The notes under the pieces were generated by a model. That model was not told the origin of the DNA. It saw nothing but the letters and a program-made list of their open reading frames with translations, and made no database searches. This document shows, piece by piece, positions 55,630 through 64,000 of a DNA stretch of 64,000 nt. The stretch covers positions 62,001 to 126,000 of the forward strand of contig AJFK01000845.1 in NCBI GenBank assembly GCA_000467715.1. Reading direction: 5' to 3'. A program made the translations under genes and the position numbers. Source of the stretch: Hysterium pulicare CBS 123377 (taxonomy: Eukaryota; Ascomycota; Dothideomycetes; Hysteriales; Hysteriaceae). Position 1 is the stretch's first letter. Each line of letters starts with the position of its first letter.

Positions 55630-57459
55630 CTACGCACGCGCGTGCTCCTTTTCCAGCACTTCCGTCACGCCCTCGTTCCCATGCATCACGATCTGTATTC
55701 TACTCAAACTCGTCTTCACCGGTGTCCGACTCTTGAAGATCTCGGATAACTCCTCAAGCGTTCGTCTTCTCGTCTCAACGTAGAAGAAGTAGATGAACAC
55801 GAACTCGAAGATATCCCAGAAGATGAATAGGAAGTAGTACTTCCAACCAGCCCCAGAGAAGGCAATACCCGTAACGAACGTGTTGTAGAAACCGGCAATA
55901 TTGACCCAGAAGTTGTAGAAGGCCATGCCCTTCGCTCGGGACTCGTAGCGTAGACATTCGACGGGGTAGAGCTGCTGGAGAGGAGTGTAACCAGCGGAGA
56001 AAACAAAGCCGAAAATAAAGATGAGAGCGATGACAGCTTTAGCTTGGCCAGGTCGTTTGATCAAGGGCGTGCCGGATTTGTCGACTCTGGGCTTGCCGTC
56101 CGGTCCGTTTATTACATTCGTAGCTACGAGAGCACAGACTAGAATGAAAATGCCAACAACGATACCAGTGGAGACTAATAGTTGCGGACGTCGACCCCAT
56201 TTATCGGTGTACAAGGCCCCAAAGATGGCTCCAATAAAGGACACTACGTTCTGGAGACCGTTGAGGAAGAGACGGGTGTGGTTATTGGTGATACCAGCTC
56301 CTTGAAGCATAGCCGGATAGTAGTAAGATACAGGGCCGTTGCCCGACCATTGGCCTACACAAGAACATTAATCCCGAATCTAAAAAGACAAAATGAAATC
56401 AGTTACATACCAAAAAAGGCCATAGAGAGTACAAGCATTGTGCGATATCGTTGCTCTCGGTTGTTGAAGAGCTCACGATAATCCCACCACCGCTTGTCCG
56501 ATCCGGTCACTGAAATATCTTCAACCATCTCCTTGTACTCAAGCTGTACGATTGGCGAATCTCGGCTTCCCTCTCCGTGATATCTCGCCATGGTGTCTAA
56601 AGCCTGACTGCGAGTTAGCTACTGGAATGATCCTTCCTAAATCATTAAAGGTTCTTTACCTCTTCGTGCCGGTCATTGGCAATCAGCCAACGGGGCGTTT
56701 CCGGTAAGAATGGCGCGCAAATGAGCACAACTCCGGAGAAAACCATCTGAAGCCAGATGGGAATACGCCAACTCGTCGTCCCGGAGATAGTAGACGTCCC
56801 ATAAGACACGAACGTGCCTGGTATGCCACCAACGAACCAGAAGGTGTTGAAGATACCGGTCAAGACACCACGATAGGCGGGATGAGCCATTTCGGAGGCG
56901 TAAGCCGGACCGGCAGTCGATGTGATAGCGACACCAAATCCAAGGACGAATCGACCTCCCATAAAGCCACCAAGGTTATGGCAAGTTGCTTGGATGCATG
57001 TTCCTACGACAATGATCACGCAGCCTATGAACATACCCCATTTACGTCCCCGAAAATCAGTGGCTGGGCCAGCAAAGAACGAGCCGACCAAGTTACCGAT
57101 GGTGTAAATGGCGTACACAATACCGGTTCCAGGGGTGCCTTCTGTGAGGGAGAAGCCGAAGTAGCTACGGTACTGGGAGTAACTGTTGATGGCGCCCATC
57201 AATGAACCATCGTAACCGTTAATGCACGAATTGAGAGTCGCAACCAGGAGACAAGCGTAGAGCTATAATTCGATCAGTACTAAGTCCAAACCATGATATT
57301 CTGATAAGTTCTGACCCTAAACATTCGCTTTGTCCAGGGCGAAACGACAGCTCTCGCTGTCGCATCTGCGAGAGCGACATTCTGCACCTCTAACACCTCT
57401 GTGTCTTGATGGCCGTGCTCTCGGTGCGAGGCACCCATCTCCTTTTCCAGCCCAGCCAT
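55630..57459 (-). CDS. MFS sugar transporter (lactose-permease/hexose type)
   Basis: Exons 57459-57316, 57262-56660, 56603-56411 and 56354-55630 give 554 residues. The N-terminus is MAGLEKEMGASHREHG; the open frame further up is not used. Family marks in order are NSCINGYDGSLMGAIN in span 1, DFRGRKWGM after span 2, LPETPRWLI at the end of the first bundle, GNGPVSYYYPAM in span 7, DKWGRRPQL, and YPVECLRYESRAKG. Twelve spans are expected in the plasma membrane, with proton-coupled uptake of a mono- or disaccharide; the actual sugar is not decided by sequence. The four exons join in phases 0, 0 and 1 with introns of 53, 56 and 56 nt. The C-terminus is short and charged (EVLEKEHARA). Confidence 0.94.
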
Positions 57460-60108
57460 GTTGGAATTGAAAGACGAACTTCCTGGAATGTAGGGCTGAC
57501 GGAATTTGATTTGAGTAAAAGGCTCAATCGACAGCTCGAGCCACGCTGCAACAAGGACGATGACTGGGGCTGCTGTCCATATTATTATACAGGAGACCAA
57601 AATCCCTGGAAATATAAATGCTGGGCATGAGGTGCAGCATCTCCAGGGTAGGGAGTCCCTTCAAGCCGTGCTGACTCGGAAGCCAGACTCAGTGGAAGCC
57701 AGGATCAATACCAGGGACGAACGACGCCAGATTCGCCAGAATGCGGTTGCGAACTGCTGGGGGACCTAGAAAGGATAGGGGAGAGCAGCGATGGCCCATC
57801 ACGCGGTGATTCCGGTTCAGCGCTCGCCCTATGCGAAACGCTTACTCTACGTTGCACACTTGACACCCTCCGTGCCCATTTGGATAAAGTGTCTCCTGTA
57901 GTAATGCGGCGTTTGGCTTCAACGCAACCAAGGGACCAACCGAGTTGAACGTTTCTAAAAACGAGCCCCAATGGCGCCTTTGCACGAATAACTGCAAGAC
58001 ATTCTGAAACTAAACGCCCTCGGCTTCGACGCCTCGAGGATCAGAGATATTGAAAAGGGGGACAACGGCCCGGTCAGCCTGGGGCCGAGGACACGAAGTA
58101 AGAAGTGAAGCATGGAGATTCGCGCAGAAGCCGCATCTCCAAAGACTTCTGGAAGACGGCGAGCAAAGCTTCTGCCGCAATTGCGGGGGACGGTCTGCGA
58201 TCAGTGATGATTGGTGGTGAATGTAGTAGAGTTGCGGCTGCGGAGACAGTTGTGGCGGCGGTGGCCTCGTTCCGCGTTGAATGGGGCAAGGCGGCCGTTT
58301 GCCCTTCGACTTCACAGTGGCCATCTCTATCCAGCACAACGGCATCGCCTTGTCCGTGTTCTTCAGAGCATTGCTCTCCGAATGGATTCTCGACCGTCAA
58401 CATGGTTGCGTCGAGGTGACGCCCATAATCCGGTCTTGTTGGTCGCGGAGAAATACTGATGAATCTGTTGCTCCGGCAGTCCAGGACAAATTCTCCGCCC
58501 TCAATGGATCTGGTACCTGGTGAATTATTATTTCGAATTATCGAGAATCGCATTGAAAGGGCCAAGAGTCATGCGGGTACCGATTTTATGCAGGAGCATC
58601 TTACTGAGACTTAGACGTTAGCACAGCATAAATCTTGTTGCGCCTTCATCAGCCTTTAATGCCATTGACCAAAGCGCGTGCTGTTTTGTAACCCACATCT
58701 TCCTCGCTGGTCCATAGCCCTGGCTACCTCGAGGTACCAGTGGTACGTACCTAGGTAAACGTCAATACCAAGTACCTGGTTCCTTAATACACAAGAGCTT
58801 GGTCCTCTCAACATCGATGCTTGTAGAGGTGTGTTGCTAAGTCTTACATGCCATAATCGCGATCTTATGCATGCTATGCGTCTTTCGTGAGTAGTATTAC
58901 AATCTTCTACACTCGAGCCACAAAGATAGTGTTGGTGGTATCTCAACTCCCGAAGCAGAAATTCGATAGAAGATATCCATGAATCCTTGTACGAAATCCA
59001 GGCCAATGACCTACTCCACCACATGGATCTTCCCCCGTAAAGCAGTCAAGGATGCCCTTCATTCCCAGATCATACCTAGCAGCCTCCATTCCTAAAGGGA
59101 CATGCTATCTTTTAGAATAGGCGAGGAACTTTTGCTGTAAAGTAGTCCTAGGTTTCCCCACGACCAAATCCGGTAAAATAGATTGAATATAGATGAATGT
59201 GTAGATCCGGCATCTACTCGACCCCGCCCTTTGATCTTCTATAGGGCAAAAAACTTCTCAAATATATTGTAACACAAGTCATCCGCAATGCTTTCCCTAC
59301 AGTTAGTTGCGCTAGATGGTGGTATTGGGTATACCACTGAGGGCGTTATACGTAAACTTAATCTTCTTCGCCGATCGTTTCATAGTCCGCTGACCAAAGC
59401 CTGAGGATTATCGTGTGGCTGGATTACCACCACTGTGAGAATCTTTTTCAGACTTACAAGAATGCGCCAACGCTCCACTCCAGGTAAAAAACGAGTTTCC
59501 AATTGTCTTTGCCATTGACACGGCGTTAATGCTCGCATCAACTATTCGTCCGGTACTTTGTATGGAATCTGCTTAGAACTGCAACAGTCCGAAGTCAACA
59601 TATTGAAGCGGAGAACCGGTGAAGCTGGCAGACATCATCAGAAGAGGTCATATAGTAGTCTCAATAGCCATATGTAGCATTAACCATATTCTCGTATCTA
59701 CATCCCATCATGTGACAAGTCCATTCATTATCCACCCGTCCCTTCCAGAATAAACCCTGTTGACCATTACCAGCATGTCCCAACATTTCAGTCATGAAAT
59801 AAGACCATCCACCGAAACTTGCGCAGTCCTCCTTTTTTGTCTTCTCCTTTATCTTTCTGGAGACCATTACATGATATAGGTATGATGATGATAACAATGA
59901 TGATGATGAGGCTCGCGCCTGCCTGTATCCAACCCGCCAAACGCTATGCAGAGACGAGATGATAAGTGAAGCGAGAGTGGGGAATAATAAACGAACGCTT
60001 GAACGCAGCAAAAATGTAGAACACCGAGTCTAAGACCCAAAAAGATTACCAAAGTAGACCAGAGCGCAGCTCAAACGAAATGAAGTGGAGGTTTTGTGTG
60101 CGTACCAT
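57460..60108. other. 2.6 kb intergenic between sugar transporter and methyltransferase gene
   Basis: No gene is supported. Overlapping frames at 58074-58565 on both strands are GC-rich but lack ATG starts or motifs. A cluster of short palindromes (TACCTCGAGGTA, GTACGTAC, ACCTAGGT) lies at 58725-58756, and an irregular GAT-rich tract at about 59881-59911. Confidence 0.5.
59881..59911. repeat. Imperfect (GAT)n microsatellite
   Basis: ATG/GAT trinucleotides are repeated with one interruption (GATAACAAT). Simple sequence only. Confidence 0.8.
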
Positions 60109-63100
60109 CTACACACTCACTGTTCGTCTGACTCCTACCTCAGGCTTCTGCGCATACCCAATCAACATCCTAAAGCTCGTCCCATGTTTTTCGCACTCTC
60201 GGATTAGAGCCTCATCTCTCCAGATACTACTCGCGAGCAAATTGCCAGAGTCCTCTGCTCCTGGCTCCCCAGCCTCAGGCAGCACGAGGGATTCATAGCA
60301 TCTGCTGTACCACCATCGCCCGACTTTAGCAACCATCTCTGTGATGCCGTTATCAATAGCCTCGGAAGGCCCCGTGGAAGTTGTCAGGAGGTCCGAGAAC
60401 GACAGTTCTGGCTTTGGGGTCCTTTGTGTAATAGATTTCCCTTTGCTCGAGCCACTTGCCGTGCTTCCCTTCCTCTGTCCACTCCCCGCCTTTTCATCCC
60501 CTTCACTTTCGGGTCTTGGTAGTTTTCCACCTACAGGCACGCCGACAAAACACCTGTAGCAGTTCGTGAAGCCTCTTCTGCCCAGGCCAGCCATGACTTC
60601 GTCACTGATGTTTCGTAGGCTTGTATGCTCATCCGCGACTTGCATCTTCACTTTTAGTCCCCTAACGGCTCGCCTTGCCCGGTTACCCATATTAACGAGA
60701 TCAACGTCCAGAACGCTGAGTTCGAGGTAGCCACCCGGCCTCAGTACGCGCTTGCATTCAGAGAGAATAGTACGATGAACTGAGGAGGGAAGAGCAGGCG
60801 GGAAGCGTAGGACTGCACAGGCAAAGAAGCCGCGGGGGAAAGGGAAAGGACTACTCAGTGATTGATGCGAGATATGTCTATGGTTTCGAAGCGTAGACCA
60901 CGGTTCGCCTGCAGTAGGAGTAGCCGAAGATGATGGACCTGGTCCAAGGTCGTACACGGTAGCCTCTGGATACGTGAGAGCGCAGTAGTAAGACCAATCT
61001 TTGCCAAGCCCATCAATGACGAGAACTCGGTCCTCGGCAGGATCCTTGAGCTCAAAGTGTGCAGGACTGAAGAGAACGCGACCGAACGAGAGCCACTTGC
61101 TCGTCATAAGGGCGCCAAAACGGAGGTTTGCCATCGAAACGAGACCATCGGATTGAGTCTCGGCTATTTCCATTAAACGGCTGTCCCGATATCTGTTTGC
61201 GCTGGCACTATCACGATCTTTGTCGGAGTTCGAAGCAAGGGTAGCCTTGGATTGCCGTGCGCTTACTGTAAGAGATGCTGGAAGACTTGACCGCGTGGAA
61301 CCAGGACGGTTTTGAGGTGTAGAGCCGGTGGACATGCGAGTGGTTGACGGAAGGCTGAGACGGCCTGTGACGGGGTCAATGACGCTTAGGTTGCGCTCAC
61401 CATAACCCGCGAAGAACTCGTTGACAGACATGGGCGACGTGGGCGTATGAGCTGAGTGAAGCACAGCGAGGAGACGAGAGCGGCGAAGGTGAAGCGACGG
61501 GTTGACCGCAGCGATTGATGAACCAGAATGCGAGGAGGCGTGGGATACTTTGGGTCTCAGAGGCAGCGGCTCGGGGGGAGGTTGGCGTTTTGTTTTGGAT
61601 GTCGTACGCTCCAACGTGTTGTCAGATAACCTGCCGACAATGCGCACCGTAGACTCGTCAGGGGATAGAACTTCATCAATAAGATCATCGTATTCTTTCC
61701 ATATCTCGTCATCGGATTGTGGAGCACCGGGTTCTGGAATCACAGCGGTCCCAGAGGTAGTTGGGAAGCTCCATATCCCTGAGCTACTCGAATATGAAAC
61801 CTCAGAATCCTTGCGAGGAGGGAATTTAAAAAACTCGCTGTGCCTGAGAGATTCATCGGCGCTAGGACTGATACTCGCGATGAAGGTGCCATGGGAGAGT
61901 GCATTGAGGCCTTGCAGAACTGGGAACGGTTCAGTTGGCCCCGCTGTCACCAGGAAGGAATTCGTAGAATCTACTGACGTCCGGGAAGGGAGTTTAGGCC
62001 GTGGTAGCTCCGGCACGAAAGGTCGCGAGAAAGACTGAGATGGTGGTCTCCGATTTTGATCGCGTCTTGAAACGACTTGGGGAATACGACCGACTTGGGG
62101 CAAGCGACTCGGTCGAGGGGGAGGAAAAGTTGGTGGTGGCGCTGGTGGAGATAAAGTCTGTAACGGAGACACTGGCTCCAGTGGAGAGAGCGCCGGCGGA
62201 GGAGATGTTTGAGGGACTTCGGAAATCTCCGCTGACTCCGGTTGTGGAAGAGGAAGTACTTGAGGCTGGAGATTTTGTACGACGTCCTCAAGCGGCGAAA
62301 GGGGTTCTGGTTCTGGCTGTCGTTGCAAAGAAACTTTGGGGGAAGTAGCTCGAACTGGCTGAGCGAATTTAGAAGAGAAAATAGGTCGAGGAGGTAGCAG
62401 CATAGATTGCAAACGTTCCTTGTCAGCTGTACGTTGGTTGCCGGGTGAAGCAACCACCTTGCCAAGGGGCATTGGCTCTTCTGCAGCACTATCCGCTTCT
62501 TGCATGATTTGCTCTAGGTCATCTAACCCGAGGCCATCGGGAGGGTCCATCAGTGCATAGTGAGCGACAGACCGCGATGGTGGCGGTCTGGCCATAGCAG
62601 CAGTCGCCTCCACTACTGGAGACTCGACCTTTGGTGTGGCATGGGCCCTCTGGAAGAAGTTCCATTTCCTGGACGGCTTGGTTGCAGCGGGCACCTTTTT
62701 TGATTTCAGCCAATTTCCTTCTTTCCCTTCCAAAATATCCTCGGTACGTATTTGGCTCTCAGTCGATGTAGTGCCAGGAATTTTGCCGGATACAACGCTG
62801 TGTAACCCCCTTGAGGTGTTTTTACCTGCAGTGTTGATAGGTGATGGTATTTTGGCAAGAGCTGTACCGTCGGTGTATTGCAACTTCCTCGATGTACGTC
62901 GTGTAGCTAGACCTGGGAGCAAAGACACCTTACCATCGTCCTCGCTCTCGGATGGTCTCCTAGACTTAAGTGGCATCTTCTTCACAGGAGAAACGGTGCG
63001 AACAGAATCAGATATCGCGGAAGGTAAAAGGGTGGGCGGTGCTAAGCGAACACCCCGAGATGATGGTTTTTGGCCTCGAGCATCTGGATTACGTGCCGTC

Positions 63101-64000
63101 CCAATAGTAGATTGACCCGAAAAATCCAAACTACTGTCGCTACGCATAGGTTCTGGGCTTCTAGAAAGCTCGGTACTGCCTCCATTTCCACGAATGGCGA
63201 CAGGATTGAGCCTCTCCAGAAAGAAATCATCCATCTCAGTACTAGTTGTACTAGTCATGCTGCTCTTGCGGCTAGAGGGTGTTCGGTTCAGGCTCTCGGT
63301 GGTGGTACCTGCACTAGCTGACCGACCAACACTACCACCACTCGTAGAACTTCCACTGCGCCCTCTGAAGGAGTACTTTGCGTAGCCTTCGTGACCCGTT
63401 CCAGCCATAGGGCCTTTGCGTTGTAATTTGTTCTCGGGCTTGGAAGATGAAGTCGCAGGCTCGGTTTTAGTCCGCCTAGAGAAGAAGCCAAATCGAGAGG
63501 TCTTACTAGGGCTGGGGGCGGGGGTAGGGAGTGTTTTGGCACGTTTCTTATCTGCATCGGTCTGCACGTCCGGGGTTGGTCCTCGTGTTGGTACACGAGT
63601 GGGTGGTTGAAATTCAGAGACCTGACTAGGACTCGGAGACGGATTGCGCGAAGATGGTTTTGACGGCACACCGAAGCGACTTTTGCCACTAGGCATAATA
63701 CCGGCCTTGGAGTCTGATGAGCTCGTTCGCTTATGTGGTGACGGAAAGCTCGTCATGTTACTCTGAATTATTGGCGAGGGCTCTCGGAGCCCAAGAATTT
63801 CGGAGGTCCCATCCCTGCTTGGTCTCCTTGGTCTTGTTGGTCTTGATAAGTTTGTTTGTGGTGGCATCGGCTGGTCTGCGAGATGAGCTAACTCGGGCGG
63901 TGCTTGGATAGGAGTGTGGCTCCGCGGCTGAAGGGGGCGATTGTATTCCAACGGCATCGCTGGCTGAGAGGCATCAATCTGATAGTCTGATATTGTGAAC
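60109..64000 (-). CDS. Very large protein with disordered N-terminus and C-terminal SAM-methyltransferase domain (5' end outside window)
   Basis: One open frame reaches the right edge (1296 residues visible). An ATG occurs at 63957, but the frame stays open above it (SDYQIDASQPA), so the true start is probably beyond the window. About the first 900 visible residues are Ser/Pro/Arg/Lys-rich and low in hydrophobics, with Pro runs (PAPPPTFPPPRPSRLP), typical of disordered regulatory proteins. Around bases 61200-60500 a folded domain appears: VLVIDGLGKDWSYY as motif I, ATVYDLGPG as the acidic strand, and LRPGGYLELSVLDVDLVNMG, the signature of class I methyltransferases of the Methyltransf_11 kind. 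Motif I lacks the usual Gly-x-Gly-x-Gly, so cofactor binding is uncertain. The C-terminus includes WWYSRCYESLVLP. Substrate unknown. Confidence 0.85.
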   Translation of the reverse strand, partial: FTISDYQIDASQPAMPLEYNRPLQPRSHTPIQAPPELAHLADQPMPPQTNLSRPTRPRRPSRDGTSEILGLREPSPIIQSNMTSFPSPHKRTSSSDSKAGIMPSGKSRFGVPSKPSSRNPSPSPSQVSEFQPPTRVPTRGPTPDVQTDADKKRAKTLPTPAPSPSKTSRFGFFSRRTKTEPATSSSKPENKLQRKGPMAGTGHEGYAKYSFRGRSGSSTSGGSVGRSASAGTTTESLNRTPSSRKSSMTSTTSTEMDDFFLERLNPVAIRGNGGSTELSRSPEPMRSDSSLDFSGQSTIGTARNPDARGQKPSSRGVRLAPPTLLPSAISDSVRTVSPVKKMPLKSRRPSESEDDGKVSLLPGLATRRTSRKLQYTDGTALAKIPSPINTAGKNTSRGLHSVVSGKIPGTTSTESQIRTEDILEGKEGNWLKSKKVPAATKPSRKWNFFQRAHATPKVESPVVEATAAMARPPPSRSVAHYALMDPPDGLGLDDLEQIMQEADSAAEEPMPLGKVVASPGNQRTADKERLQSMLLPPRPIFSSKFAQPVRATSPKVSLQRQPEPEPLSPLEDVVQNLQPQVLPLPQPESAEISEVPQTSPPPALSPLEPVSPLQTLSPPAPPPTFPPPRPSRLPQVGRIPQVVSRRDQNRRPPSQSFSRPFVPELPRPKLPSRTSVDSTNSFLVTAGPTEPFPVLQGLNALSHGTFIASISPSADESLRHSEFFKFPPRKDSEVSYSSSSGIWSFPTTSGTAVIPEPGAPQSDDEIWKEYDDLIDEVLSPDESTVRIVGRLSDNTLERTTSKTKRQPPPEPLPLRPKVSHASSHSGSSIAAVNPSLHLRRSRLLAVLHSAHTPTSPMSVNEFFAGYGERNLSVIDPVTGRLSLPSTTRMSTGSTPQNRPGSTRSSLPASLTVSARQSKATLASNSDKDRDSASANRYRDSRLMEIAETQSDGLVSMANLRFGALMTSKWLSFGRVLFSPAHFELKDPAEDRVLVIDGLGKDWSYYCALTYPEATVYDLGPGPSSSATPTAGEPWSTLRNHRHISHQSLSSPFPFPRGFFACAVLRFPPALPSSVHRTILSECKRVLRPGGYLELSVLDVDLVNMGNRARRAVRGLKVKMQVADEHTSLRNISDEVMAGLGRRGFTNCYRCFVGVPVGGKLPRPESEGDEKAGSGQRKGSTASGSSKGKSITQRTPKPELSFSDLLTTSTGPSEAIDNGITEMVAKVGRWWYSRCYESLVLPEAGEPGAEDSGNLLASSIWRDEALIRECEKHGTSFRMLIGYAQKPEVGVRRTVSV

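Noticed and set aside
58074-58565. Overlapping GC-rich frames on both strands
   Set aside because: None starts with a well-placed ATG or shows a motif; overlap on both strands is expected in GC-rich DNA.

Overview
The window is nuclear DNA of a filamentous ascomycete (Pezizomycotina). The evidence is short introns (about 46-95 nt) with GT starts, CTAAC/CTAAT-type branch sites and AG ends, genes on both strands with no operons, a Zn(II)2Cys6 regulator, a NUC-1/PalcA-type bHLH factor, a fungal G-gamma subunit ending in Cys-Cys-Ile-Val-Met, a lactose-permease-like sugar carrier and several F-box genes. I cannot place it to species. Gene models below were spliced by eye; several starts implied by a plain open frame are TTG/GTG and were moved to the first sensible ATG.

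Left part (1-30.6 kb), loosely packed: a membrane-anchored hypothetical cut by the window edge; two tandem paralogous F-box genes; a 6.1 kb stretch with no gene I can defend; a cytochrome P450, an MFS transporter and an unknown protein; a cytochrome b561-like membrane protein with a long disordered tail; a Zn2Cys6 transcription factor; a 3.9 kb gene-poor stretch; and a third F-box gene.

Middle (30.6-45 kb): directly after the third F-box gene lies a degenerate minisatellite (30.9-32.2 kb) whose 15-bp core is preserved while the sequence between cores is not. Then come a D-2-hydroxyacid dehydrogenase, a tiny secreted protein with eight cysteines (two exons), an RCH1/SLC10A7-type transporter sharing a 480-bp promoter with a 5-formyl-THF cyclo-ligase-like gene, a deaminase convergent with the latter, a poorly conserved multi-exon gene assembled here from small exons, a small secreted protein, and a 2EXR/F-box-like protein.

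Right part (45-64 kb): housekeeping and signalling genes. The eIF3a gene and the G-protein gamma gene are divergent across 816 bp; next are the PalcA/NUC-1-like phosphate regulator, a gene-poor 1.7 kb, a sugar transporter, and a very large protein with a C-terminal methyltransferase domain running off the right edge.

I see no biosynthetic core enzyme (PKS/NRPS/terpene cyclase), no rRNA or convincing tRNA gene, and no recognisable transposon or viral relic. The features most worth following up are the 15-bp-core minisatellite and the cysteine-rich secreted protein.
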